Shown here in pieces: positions 42,971 to 50,623 of a DNA stretch of 64,000 nt (its first letter is position 1; each line of letters begins with the position of its first letter). The stretch is taken from NCBI RefSeq assembly GCF_003574295.1, contig NZ_BHGK01000001.1, positions 1,860,001-1,924,000 of the forward strand, given 5' to 3'. A program made the translations under genes and the position numbers. The stretch is from Mediterraneibacter butyricigenes (GTDB lineage: Bacteria; Bacillota; Clostridia; Lachnospirales; Lachnospiraceae). The notes below the pieces were generated by a model. The model was not told the DNA's origin, did not search any database, and was given only the letters and a program-made list of their open reading frames with translations.

Positions 42971-43902
42971 TTACAGGGGGCAGTGGAAGTGGCAAGTCGG
43001 AGTATGCGGAATCAGAAGTGGAGCGGCTGGCGCATCTGACGGAAAGTGAAGAAAAATACTATATTGCAACCATGTTTCCTTATGGAGAAGAAACCTTACA
43101 GAAGATCCGGCGGCATCAGCAGATGCGGACAGGGAAGGGCTTTGTTACATTAGAGTGTTACACCGATTTGTATCGGTTGGCTGCTTCAGATCCATTTTTA
43201 GGCGAACCATCAAAACGTCCGACGGTTCTATTGGAATGTATGTCCAATCTTTTGGCAAATGAATGTTATATGGAATCCGGCGCGCAAGCACGGGAACTAG
43301 ATCCTGTGGGGGAAATCGAGAAAGGAATGGAAACCCTGCTCCGGTGCTGTGAACATGTAGTGGTGGTGACGAACGAAGTCTTTTCAGATATCCCGGTGGA
43401 AAGCAAAGAAATGAAAAGTTATCTGGAGTATCTGGGCAAGATCAATCAGTGGATGGCGAAGCGAGCGGATCAGGTGACGGAAGTTGTGTATGGAATTCCG
43501 TTGAAAAGGGAAATAAGTGGAGAAAATGGAGGAAAAGGGATGCGGATGTACATCGGTGGTGCATATCAGGGGAAATTATCTTATGCAAAACAGCAAAATC
43601 CGGACATAAAGTGGAGAGACGGTGCATCCTGCACCCTGGAAGAACTTCTGGAAGCGCAGGGAGTGTACCGATTCCAGGAATTTATCCGAAAGCATATGGA
43701 AATCGAGGATCTGGCAGAGCAATTAATCCAGGAGAATCCGAGATCTGTGATCGTGACCGATGAGATTGGCTACGGACTGGTGCCTGTGGAAGAGGAAGCA
43801 AGAAATTTCAGGGAGCGGACGGGAAGAATCTGTACGAAGCTGGCAGCGCATTGTGAAAGAGTGGAGCGGATTGTCTGCGGAATTTCAACGAGAATTCGGT
43901 GA
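42958..43902 (+). CDS. cobU: CobU (adenosylcobinamide kinase / guanylyltransferase) with an extra C-terminal CobU-like domain
   Basis: A 314-residue protein, versus ~180 for CobU. Residues 1-185 are CobU: LITGGSGSGKSEYAESEVE (P-loop), ATMFPYGEE, KIRRHQQMRTGKGFVTLE (guanylylated His), VVVTNEVFSDIPVE and INQWMAKRADQVTEVVYGIP. From residue 194 a second domain begins MRMYIGGAYQGKLSYAKQ, with a P-loop that keeps GxxxxGK but has Leu for Ser/Thr, then VIVTDEIGYGLVPVEEEARNFRERTGRI, a CobU-like core. The first domain should phosphorylate and guanylylate cobinamide; the second looks degenerate and may be structural or a kinase of altered specificity. Confidence 0.9.
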   Translation: MFHLITGGSGSGKSEYAESEVERLAHLTESEEKYYIATMFPYGEETLQKIRRHQQMRTGKGFVTLECYTDLYRLAASDPFLGEPSKRPTVLLECMSNLLANECYMESGAQARELDPVGEIEKGMETLLRCCEHVVVVTNEVFSDIPVESKEMKSYLEYLGKINQWMAKRADQVTEVVYGIPLKREISGENGGKGMRMYIGGAYQGKLSYAKQQNPDIKWRDGASCTLEELLEAQGVYRFQEFIRKHMEIEDLAEQLIQENPRSVIVTDEIGYGLVPVEEEARNFRERTGRICTKLAAHCERVERIVCGISTRIR

Positions 43903-44055
43903 AAAAACCAGTGTAAGTCGAGGTAGGAAACCGAGACGGATTCGAAAATCGGAAGAAGAGACGATGAAAGACGAAAAGCTGTCATGAAAGGAAGCAGATG
44001 CAGTAAATCGGAAACGATGCAGCATAAAGTAAGAAACGCAGGAGGAAGAAAGGAA

Positions 44056-44694
44056 ATGGAAATAGAATTGGAACGTGTCAAACCGGCGGAGATTGAAACG
44101 CGCAGCTTTGAAATCATTACGGAAGAACTGGGGGAGACAGGACTTTCAAAATTGATTCCTGGGACAGAACCTATTGTAAAACGTTGTATTCATACCAGTG
44201 CGGATTTTGATTATGCGAAGAATCTGCGTTTTTCCGAAGGCGTGGTGGACAAGGCATTAAATGCCCTGAGAAATGGAGCATCCATTGTAACAGATACGCA
44301 GATGGCGAAAGCAGGGATCAATAAACGAAAGCTGGCGCAATTCGGCGGGCAGGTATATTGCTTTATGTCGGATGAGGATGTGGCTGAAAAAGCAAAAGCA
44401 ATGGGGACGACCCGGGCAACTGCCAGTATGGAAAAGGCAGCAGAGATCAAAGAACCGTTGATCTTCGCAGTAGGAAATGCACCGACTGCGCTGGTAAAAC
44501 TCTACGAATTGATTCAGGAGAAACGACTGGCTCCGGAACTGATCATCGGGGTTCCGGTGGGATTTGTCAATGTGGTTCAGTCGAAAGAGTTGATCCTTTC
44601 TCTGACGGATACACCGTATATCGTGGCTCAGGGACGAAAAGGAGGAAGCAATATTGCAGCCTGTATCTGCAATGCATTGCTTTATATGCTGTAA
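44056..44694 (+). CDS. cbiC: Cobalt-precorrin-8 methylmutase CbiC
   Basis: A 212-residue CbiC, which moves the methyl group from C11 to C12 to give cobyrinate. IETRSFEIITEELG is the family start, the catalytic His is in VKRCIHTSADFDYAKNL, and LIIGVPVGFVNVVQSKE and GRKGGSNIAACICNALLYM close it. ATG 44056 has GGAGG about 11 nt upstream; an earlier in-frame ATG at 43984 adds 24 basic residues and is less likely. The 150-nt gap after cobU holds no other signal. Confidence 0.93.
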   Translation: MEIELERVKPAEIETRSFEIITEELGETGLSKLIPGTEPIVKRCIHTSADFDYAKNLRFSEGVVDKALNALRNGASIVTDTQMAKAGINKRKLAQFGGQVYCFMSDEDVAEKAKAMGTTRATASMEKAAEIKEPLIFAVGNAPTALVKLYELIQEKRLAPELIIGVPVGFVNVVQSKELILSLTDTPYIVAQGRKGGSNIAACICNALLYML

Positions 44695-44716
44695 GATGGG
44701 AAAGCAGGAGAGAAAT

Positions 44717-45250
44717 TTGGAGAAAAAACAAAAGCCGTATTTTCCGATGTTTGTGAATCTATCGGAACAACAGATCCTCTGTATCGGAGGCGGAACGATT
44801 GCGGCAAGACGGATTCGGACGTTGACAAGATTTACAGATCATCTGATCGTGATGGCACCGGAAATCTGCGAAGAGATGAGAGAACTCCTGGAGCAGTTTC
44901 CGATTATGTGGATTCAAAAGAAACTGAAAGCGGAAGAAGTTATTGCGATAGAAAATGGGATTCATGAAAAATCAGCAGAAATAAATGGATGTGAGAAAAC
45001 AGATTTAAATTTTCAGGATATATACATGGTGCTGGCCACTACCAATGATGATGAGTTGAATCATGTGATCGTGAAAGCATGTAAAGAACGGGGGATTCTG
45101 GTGAATACCTGTGATGATAAGTCGCAGTGCGACTTTTATTTTCCGGCAGTGACGGAAATAGATGGAATTGTGATCGGTCTCAATTCCGGTGGAAAAGATC
45201 CCAAAAAAGTAAGGGAAGTCCGACAGAAGATTGAAAAGATGAAGTGTTGA
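44717..45250 (+). CDS. Precorrin-2 dehydrogenase (CysG N-terminal / Met8-like)
   Basis: A 177-residue NAD-dependent dehydrogenase that oxidises precorrin-2 to sirohydrochlorin, the substrate of Cbi[30 protein letters not shown] is the Rossmann start; [15 protein letters not shown] and [16 protein letters not shown] are family blocks. I prefer a TTG start at 44717 because GCAGGAG lies 6 nt upstream and the homologous region starts there; ATG 44696, 1 nt after cbiC, has no ribosome site. The chelatase and uroporphyrinogen methyltransferase parts of full CysG are absent, so precorrin-2 must be made by genes elsewhere. Confidence 0.87.
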   Translation: MEKKQKPYFPMFVNLSEQQILCIGGGTIAARRIRTLTRFTDHLIVMAPEICEEMRELLEQFPIMWIQKKLKAEEVIAIENGIHEKSAEINGCEKTDLNFQDIYMVLATTNDDELNHVIVKACKERGILVNTCDDKSQCDFYFPAVTEIDGIVIGLNSGGKDPKKVREVRQKIEKMKC

Positions 45251-45275
45251 CGGAATCCTGTGTCACTGGTACAAT
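45247..45275 (+). promoter_or_regulatory. Promoter of xpt
   Basis: TTGACG (45247-45252, overlapping the stop codon of the preceding gene), 17 nt, TACAAT (45270-45275). There is no purine riboswitch in the 43-nt leader. Confidence 0.7.
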
Positions 45276-45317
45276 AAGAGACAAAATATATCAAGAAATA
45301 CAGGAAGGACAAAGGAA

Positions 45318-45899
45318 ATGAATTTCTTAGAAGAACGTATTTTAAAAGACGGAATTGTAAAAGAAGGAAATGTATTAAAGGTAGATAGTTTCTTAAATCA
45401 CCAGATGGATATTGACTTGTTCAACCAGATTGGAGAAGAGTTTAAGAAGAGATTTGAAGGAAAGAAGATCGACAAGATCCTGACCATTGAAGCATCCGGA
45501 ATCGGAATCGCCTGTATCGTAGCGCAGCATTTTCATGTACCGGTAGTGTTTGCAAAGAAAGCAAAAAGCATCAATCTGGAAGGGGAGATGTATGTGGCAG
45601 AAGTTGAGTCTTTTACCCATAAGACGAAGAATCAGGTGATCGTAGCGCAGAAGTTCTTAAACGAAGGAGAGCATGTGCTTCTGATCGATGATTTCCTGGC
45701 AAACGGATGTGCCTTACAGGGACTGATCCAGCTGGTGAACCAGGCCGGTGCAGAGGTAGAAGGAATCGGAATCGTCATTGAGAAAGGATTCCAGACCGGT
45801 GGCCGTGTGATCCGAAATATGGGATATCAGTTAGAGTCTCTTGCAATCGTGGAAAGCATGGACAGCGAGAAGAATGAAATTCATTTCCGTGAACAATAA
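45318..45899 (+). CDS. xpt: Xanthine phosphoribosyltransferase
   Basis: A 193-residue purine salvage enzyme converting xanthine and PRPP to [45 protein letters not shown] and the PRPP loop [18 protein letters not shown] match Bacillus subtilis Xpt closely, including usual length. AAAGGA precedes the ATG. It has its own promoter and is not part of the cobalamin run. Confidence 0.95.
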   Translation: MNFLEERILKDGIVKEGNVLKVDSFLNHQMDIDLFNQIGEEFKKRFEGKKIDKILTIEASGIGIACIVAQHFHVPVVFAKKAKSINLEGEMYVAEVESFTHKTKNQVIVAQKFLNEGEHVLLIDDFLANGCALQGLIQLVNQAGAEVEGIGIVIEKGFQTGGRVIRNMGYQLESLAIVESMDSEKNEIHFREQ

Positions 45900-45931
45900 A
45901 TAGAATCTTCTTCTTTTTTGATTTGCTAAGC

Positions 45932-46052
45932 ATACGACAAAAAGATTCAGTGAACCTCTTTGAGTTAGAGTTATAGGAACACAACTTTAACTCCCGCCAA
46001 AGGAATGCACAAGGTAAGCGTAAGCGGTTCCCGTTGCAACCTTTTGCGGGAG
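45932..46052 (+). repeat. Copy D: ~120-nt structured repeat, left side of the catabolic island
   Basis: 5' part: ATACGACAAAAAGATTCAGT and TTATAGGAACACAACTTTAA. 3' part (45991-46052): CTCCCGC-c-AAAGG pairs with CCTTT-t-GCGGGAG around a loop containing GGTAAGCGTAAGCGGTTCCC. It aligns along its whole length, in the same orientation, with 55857-55980. It lies between convergent xpt and DeoR genes. Confidence 0.8.
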
Positions 46053-46075
46053 GATAATGGTTTTATATACTGACA

Positions 46076-46915
46076 TTATTCCGCAAGGATCACATCGATC
46101 CCTGCTTTTTTTAATGCAGAAATCTGGGCTTCATCTACGCCGGTGTCTGTGATAATATGTCCGATTTCCGGAAGGTTTACCACGTTGTCGAGATAAGGAT
46201 GTACCTTAAATTTGGAGGAATCGGCCAAAATATAACAGGTCTCTCCGGAACGGCAGAGCGCACTTTCGGTGCGGGGGTCAAAATCCACGGAAGTGATACC
46301 CATGCGCAGATCGATGGAGTCGGCACCGTTGTAAACTTTGTCTACGTGAATTTCTTTAAAGAAGTTTTCGGCAGTCAGCCCCCGGCAGGCGCTGTTACGT
46401 TTCATGATCCAGCCGCCTGACACATAAATAGTGATGCCATCATCGTTCAGCAATTCATAAGCGATAGGAATGGAATCAGTTACGACGGTCAGATCCTGTT
46501 TGCCATGAAGCATGGTTGCCATCAGATAAAGGGTGGTTCCGCTTCCGAGGCAGATGTAATCGCCGTCTTCTACGGTAGCAGCAGCGGAGGCAGCAATCTT
46601 TAATTTTTCTTCCCGGTGTGCGATGTTCATATAATCGCGATGGTGGGTGGCGGAGCGGTCTTCTTTATTATCTAAGATGGCACCACCGTGAGTTCGCTTT
46701 AACAATCCTTTGTCCTGCATTTTTTGAAGTAGGATTCGGGCGGTAGAAGGAGAAATGCTTAACATATCAGTTACGTCCCCGACCCGGATGCTTCCCTGAT
46801 TTTGCAGAAAATTCATAATAATTTCTTCGCGCTCCTCGGAAAACCGAGGGGCGTTTGTATTGTTAGAAGTTGTTGCAGTTGAAACGGGTGTGTTTGAAGT
46901 TGATGTCTGATTCAT
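46076..46915 (-). CDS. DeoR family transcriptional regulator
   Basis: A 279-residue DeoR repressor. An unusual Thr/Asn/Ser-rich leader (residues 1-24) precedes the winged helix (FSEEREEIIMNFLQNQGSIR, MLSISPSTARILLQKMQDKGLLKRTHGG), followed by the sugar-phosphate-binding domain (ICLGSGTTLYLMATML, VVTDSIPIAYEL, ADSSKFKVHPY). DeoR proteins usually sense a phosphorylated sugar made by the operon kinase; an FGGY kinase is the last gene of the divergent cluster. AAAGGA precedes the ATG. The direct repeats at 47210-47239 are its likely operator. Confidence 0.92.
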   Translation of the reverse strand: MNQTSTSNTPVSTATTSNNTNAPRFSEEREEIIMNFLQNQGSIRVGDVTDMLSISPSTARILLQKMQDKGLLKRTHGGAILDNKEDRSATHHRDYMNIAHREEKLKIAASAAATVEDGDYICLGSGTTLYLMATMLHGKQDLTVVTDSIPIAYELLNDDGITIYVSGGWIMKRNSACRGLTAENFFKEIHVDKVYNGADSIDLRMGITSVDFDPRTESALCRSGETCYILADSSKFKVHPYLDNVVNLPEIGHIITDTGVDEAQISALKKAGIDVILAE

Positions 46916-46983
46916 AGAGGTCCTTTCTGAACTGTTCTTCTGAGATTCGGTATCTTTCTATTCTAAGTGCTTCTATTTGGGGT

Positions 46984-47009
46984 GAAAAATCATGATAGAA
47001 TGATTTTTC
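46984..47009. promoter_or_regulatory. 10-bp perfect inverted repeat in the DeoR/TIM-barrel intergenic region
   Basis: GAAAAATCAT-N6-ATGATTTTTC lies 69 nt upstream of the DeoR start, at operator distance from its promoter. The rest of the 433-nt gap 46916-47348 is AT-rich and holds the tandem decamers and a weak promoter; no gene is seen. Confidence 0.5.
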
Positions 47010-47196
47010 TTAAAGTTTATTCTTATAAATTCATTATAAGCGAAAATGTTTACGAGTACAAGAATAACGTTAAGAAGTTGTTAAAAACAATTATAAACAA
47101 TTGTTGTATTTTTTTGCAAATGTTAAAAAATAAACAAAAACAAGCAAAAATAATGATTTTGATTGTGTAAAATAAACAAAAAAGATGAATGCTAAT

Positions 47197-47239
47197 TATG
47201 ATAAACGACGAAAACGATTGAAAACGATTAAAAACGATT
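47197..47239 (+). promoter_or_regulatory. Tandem decamer operator near the catabolic operon promoter
   Basis: GAAAACGATT (47210-47219), GAAAACGATT (47220-47229) and AAAAACGATT (47230-47239) are three head-to-tail decamers, placed just after a TATGAT -10-like box (47197-47202). Multiple direct repeats are typical of DeoR-family operators. TGAAAACGATTAAA within them is also one mismatch from the catabolite-repression cre consensus. Confidence 0.6.
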
Positions 47240-47348
47240 GCAAATGATGATTTGCGGTGATAGTATGATGGCAAGAAAAGAAATGAAACATAAAAACGAG
47301 AACAGAAAGACAGATCAGCAAAGAAAAATGAAAAAGGAGGAAGAAGAG

Positions 47349-48023
47349 ATGACACCGGAACTGATCATTATGCTGACGAATCATGACATTACCGTCAGCA
47401 ATGCGGAAGAGGTTTTTGAAAGCTGTAAAGACCTTCCGGCAAAGAAATGGGGCTTCAAAGACGTAGGGCTTCCGAAGGAAGAGATGAAGCGTCTGGCGGA
47501 AAAGATGAAAGAAGCCGGAAAAGAAACGTATATGGAAGTAGTGACCTACACAGAGGAAGAGTGCCTGGAAAGCGCAAAACTTGCTTATGAATGTGGATTT
47601 GATCATCTGACAGGAACGATTCCTTTTGATTCCATTTTCGATTATGCGAAAGAAAAAGGATTGAAATATTCTCCTTTCTGCGGAGAGGTTGGAGGAAGTC
47701 CGGTGGAATTGAAAGGAAGCATAGAAGAAGTCGTAGCTTCTGCAAAAGCATGCATTGAAAAAGGTGCCGAGGGAATTGATCTGACTTCTTACCGCTATAC
47801 GGACGGAGATCCGCTGGAACTGACAAAAGCAGTTGTGGAAGCGGTAGGCGCTGATAAAGTCTGTATCGCCGGAAGCATAGGAAATACCGGGCGGATGGAT
47901 GAAATGCAAGAAGCGGGAGTTGCCGAATATACCATGGGAAGCGCCCTGTTCCAGGCAAATTTCGTAAAGGATGGAAGCTTCCGGGAAAATCTGGAGTTTG
48001 TGCTGAATTATCTTGCTAAATAA
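47349..48023 (+). CDS. TIM-barrel protein of unknown specificity (aldolase-like)
   Basis: A 224-residue protein with the beta/alpha rhythm of a phosphate-binding TIM barrel. C-terminal VCIAGSIGNTGRMDEMQEAG and EYTMGSALFQ resemble the phosphate-gripping strands of aldolases and epimerases; IEKGAEGIDLTSYRYTDGDP would be a ligand loop. The DeoC Schiff-base lysine motif is not present, so a deoxyribose-phosphate aldolase role is not supported. AAGGAGG lies 8 nt before ATG 47349. As first gene of the cluster under a DeoR repressor, and with a sugar kinase in the same cluster, it probably acts on a phosphorylated intermediate. Confidence 0.65.
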   Translation: MTPELIIMLTNHDITVSNAEEVFESCKDLPAKKWGFKDVGLPKEEMKRLAEKMKEAGKETYMEVVTYTEEECLESAKLAYECGFDHLTGTIPFDSIFDYAKEKGLKYSPFCGEVGGSPVELKGSIEEVVASAKACIEKGAEGIDLTSYRYTDGDPLELTKAVVEAVGADKVCIAGSIGNTGRMDEMQEAGVAEYTMGSALFQANFVKDGSFRENLEFVLNYLAK

Positions 48024-48251
48024 ACAGAAGCATATGGAATGCATGGAACGGCACTTCGAAAAGCAGAAGTATTTTAAGCAAAATAGAGAAAATAAACAAT
48101 AACAGGAAAACGATAAAAGTAATCACACAGAGAAAACAAACAAAAAGCAGCAAAGCAGTAAAACGTAACAAAAAATCACACACCAAAAACACAGAACAAA
48201 AGTAACACTGTAACAGGAAAAGAAAATCAAACAAGAAAAGGAGAATGAAAA
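48024..48251 (+). other. A-rich, T-poor leader between TIM-barrel and DapA-family genes
   Basis: A 228-nt spacer built almost wholly of A, C and G (runs such as AAACAAACAAAAAGCAGC) with no stop-delimited gene, no terminator and no good promoter. TAACAGGAAAA occurs twice (48101 and 48211 regions). It looks like an unstructured mRNA spacer ending in the AAAAGGAGAA ribosome site. Confidence 0.5.
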
Positions 48252-49172
48252 ATGAGCTTAGACAAATTTACACATGTATTTCCGGCGATGGTAACTCCAA
48301 TGAACGAAGACGGAAGCTTCAACTATGAAGTAGCAAAGAAACATATCGACTGGATGATGGACAACGGAATCGGTGGAATCGGCGTATTGATGGCTTCCGG
48401 AGAATATCAGAGTGTGACACTGGAGGAGCACAAAGCTTACGTAAATGAGATCGTTCCTTATGTAAAAGCAAAAGGTGGATCCGTAATCGTCGGATGTTCC
48501 AGAGAGCGTGTAGAAGATGCCTGCGAACTGATGAACAATGCATATAAGGCAGGTGCAGATGCTGCCATGGTACTTCCGTCCTTCTATTATCATCAGTCCC
48601 AGGAAGAAATCATCGACCATTATACTTATTTAAATGACAATTCTGATCTGGACATCATGGTATATAATAATCCGAACGTTACATCCGGAATCAGCAAAGA
48701 AACCATGCAGACACTTTACAAACTGCCACATGTAAAGATCGTAAAAGATGCATCGATGGTCATCGATGTGATGACAGACTTTATCTTTGATGCAGAAAAA
48801 GCAGAAGAAGACAAAGGTGTTCTATGCGGATGTGATTACCTGCTCTATCAGGCGTATGCAACCGGAGCAATCGGATGGATCAGCATGACAGCTAACATTT
48901 TACCGAAACTGTCCGCTGACTTCCACCATGCAATGATCGTGGAAAAGGATTACCAGAAAGGTCTGGAGCTCTACAAACAGCTTTATCCGGTAGTAAATAT
49001 GACAGAGCGTTTCCCGAAACCGACACAGGCAGTGAAATATATTCTTCAGGAAGTATACGGATTTGAAGAAGGAATCTGCCGTCGTCCGCGTCGTGGAATG
49101 AGCGAAGAAGAGAAGAAACTTGTGATCGAATGGAGCGAGATCGAGAGATTATCTAAAACAAATAAGAACTAA
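48252..49172 (+). CDS. DapA-family lyase or deaminase
   Basis: A 306-residue dihydrodipicolinate synthase/N-acetylneuraminate lyase superfamily protein. FPAMVTPMNEDGSFN opens it, the Tyr is in MVYNNPNVTSG, and the Schiff-base Lys in VKIVKDAS. A second DapA for lysine synthesis is unlikely inside a catabolic cluster; relatives with flavoenzyme neighbours deaminate pyrroline-4-hydroxy-2-carboxylate (hydroxyproline pathway) or cleave 2-keto-sugar acids. VLMASGEYQSVTLEEH replaces the GTTGE.xxL motif of true DapA, which supports a different substrate. Confidence 0.85.
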   Translation: MSLDKFTHVFPAMVTPMNEDGSFNYEVAKKHIDWMMDNGIGGIGVLMASGEYQSVTLEEHKAYVNEIVPYVKAKGGSVIVGCSRERVEDACELMNNAYKAGADAAMVLPSFYYHQSQEEIIDHYTYLNDNSDLDIMVYNNPNVTSGISKETMQTLYKLPHVKIVKDASMVIDVMTDFIFDAEKAEEDKGVLCGCDYLLYQAYATGAIGWISMTANILPKLSADFHHAMIVEKDYQKGLELYKQLYPVVNMTERFPKPTQAVKYILQEVYGFEEGICRRPRRGMSEEEKKLVIEWSEIERLSKTNKN

Positions 49173-49189
49173 ATAAGGAGGAGTTTCTC

Positions 49190-50278
49190 GTGAAAAAGAC
49201 TGAGTATTTAGTGATCGGCGCGGGAATCGTAGGATGCAGTGCCGCCTATCTTCTGACAAAACAGGGCTGTAAGGTCACGATTGTCGATAAAAGCTATCCG
49301 TGTAACGAGGCGTCAGGTGTCAATGCTGGAGGAATGGAACTCCTCCAGCAGCCTCCGCAGTCACTTCCGGTACATATTTTGGCAGCAGAACTTTGGGATC
49401 AGTTCCAGAACCAGGACGAGATTGACGTTGGATATCACAGAACCGGTGGATTGTTCTGCGTATTGAAAGAAGAAGATTTACATCTGTTGGATGAACAGGC
49501 AGAGCGTTTTGCAAAGAATAATCTGCCGATCGAGCGGCTGAATCAGGAACAGGTGAAAGAAAAGATTCCTTATATCTGTGATAATGTGATCGCAGCGAAT
49601 TTCAGTCCGATGTCCGGATATTCCAATCCATTGAAGGCCGGAGTTGCGATTCTGATGAAAGCAAAACAGCTTGGCTGTGAATTTTACGACCATCAGTTTG
49701 TAAAAGATATTAAACCGGCAGCGGATGGCAATGGTTACGTAGCATATACAGAGAATGAGGAATTTCAGGCAGAAAGAATTCTGATTACCGGTGGAATCCG
49801 TTCTCCGTGGTTGTTGGATGATATGGGCGTTCATATCGAACTGGAAGAAAAACATAATATGATTACGGTGACAGAAAAAGCACCGCATTTCATCGACTAT
49901 ACCATTACCACACCGACCATGACTATGAAGCAGACAGCAGAAGGTTCCATCCTGATTGGTGGAGGTCGGGAAGGATATGGAGATCTGAACCATAACGATA
50001 AGAGAAAAGATGTTTCTATCGACGGATTGTGCTTCAACGTAAAAGAGGCGCAGGACATCATTCCATCCATGAAGAAGTTGAATATTTTGAGAAGCTGGGC
50101 GGGATTTGAAGGATTTACACCGGAACGTCTTCCGTATATTGGAGAAGTAGAGAAGTATCCGGGTGTATATTATGCAGTGACCGGATTCTGCGGATACTGT
50201 ATCGGACCGGGTGTTGCAGCACACGCTATCAAATGTATGAACGGCGAAGAATATTTTGATGTAAAAGATTACAGATAA
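49190..50278 (+). CDS. Glycine-oxidase/HcnC-like FAD-dependent amine dehydrogenase
   Basis: A 362-residue DAO-superfamily flavoprotein. The N-terminal dinucleotide fold is YLVIGAGIVGCSAAYLLTK, followed by ASGVNAGGMELLQQ and a C-terminal FAD loop in GFCGYCIGPGVAAHAI. It is the substrate-oxidising subunit type of HcnABC, octopine/nopaline oxidases and the heteromeric D-hydroxyproline dehydrogenase, which oxidise a C-N bond and pass electrons to partner subunits. The partners follow directly. GTG start with AGGAGG 9 nt upstream. Confidence 0.85.
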   Translation: MKKTEYLVIGAGIVGCSAAYLLTKQGCKVTIVDKSYPCNEASGVNAGGMELLQQPPQSLPVHILAAELWDQFQNQDEIDVGYHRTGGLFCVLKEEDLHLLDEQAERFAKNNLPIERLNQEQVKEKIPYICDNVIAANFSPMSGYSNPLKAGVAILMKAKQLGCEFYDHQFVKDIKPAADGNGYVAYTENEEFQAERILITGGIRSPWLLDDMGVHIELEEKHNMITVTEKAPHFIDYTITTPTMTMKQTAEGSILIGGGREGYGDLNHNDKRKDVSIDGLCFNVKEAQDIIPSMKKLNILRSWAGFEGFTPERLPYIGEVEKYPGVYYAVTGFCGYCIGPGVAAHAIKCMNGEEYFDVKDYR

Positions 50279-50305
50279 TGATAGGTGATGGAAGGAGAAG
50301 ATGAG

Positions 50306-50623
50306 ATGTCCAGAATAGAGAATCATATTATTTTGGGTGATCTTGAGGAAAAGAAGCAGGTTACACTGACAGTGGACGGCAAGCAGATCACCGCAGTAGA
50401 GGGAGAACCGATCCTTTCGGCTCTTCTGGCAAATGGAATCAAAGTAGCAAATATCAGTCCGAAGCATCATGAACCGAGAGGTTATTTCTGTGGAATCGGT
50501 CGTTGCACCAATTGTGTTATGACGGTTAACGGAGATCCGAATGTGAGGACTTGTATCACACCGGTAGAAGACGGTATGGTAGTAGAAACACAGGATGGTC
50601 TTGGAAAGTGGGAGGAGTCATAA
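50306..50623 (+). CDS. HcnA-like 2Fe-2S ferredoxin subunit
   Basis: A 105-residue (2Fe-2S)-binding protein. GYFCGIGRCTNCVMTVNG and VRTCITPVEDG supply the CxxxxCxxC...C cluster ligands. ITAVEGEPILSALLANGI is the ferredoxin-fold start. ATG 50306 has AAGGAG 8 nt upstream. It corresponds to the small subunit of HcnABC-like dehydrogenases and carries electrons from the amine-oxidising flavoprotein. The stop TAA shares its last base with the next ATG. Confidence 0.88.
   Translation: MSRIENHIILGDLEEKKQVTLTVDGKQITAVEGEPILSALLANGIKVANISPKHHEPRGYFCGIGRCTNCVMTVNGDPNVRTCITPVEDGMVVETQDGLGKWEES

Noticed and set aside
45250-45318. Purine riboswitch before xpt
   Set aside because: The leader after the TACAAT box is only about 43 nt, too short for the guanine aptamer, and no conserved core is seen.
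47349-48023. Deoxyribose-phosphate aldolase (DeoC), given the DeoR neighbour
   Set aside because: The DeoC Schiff-base lysine motif is absent; DeoR-family regulators control many sugar pathways.
48252-49172. Biosynthetic dihydrodipicolinate synthase (dapA)
   Set aside because: The TTGE motif region is replaced by ASGEYQS and the gene lies in a catabolic cluster, so a lysine-pathway role is unlikely.
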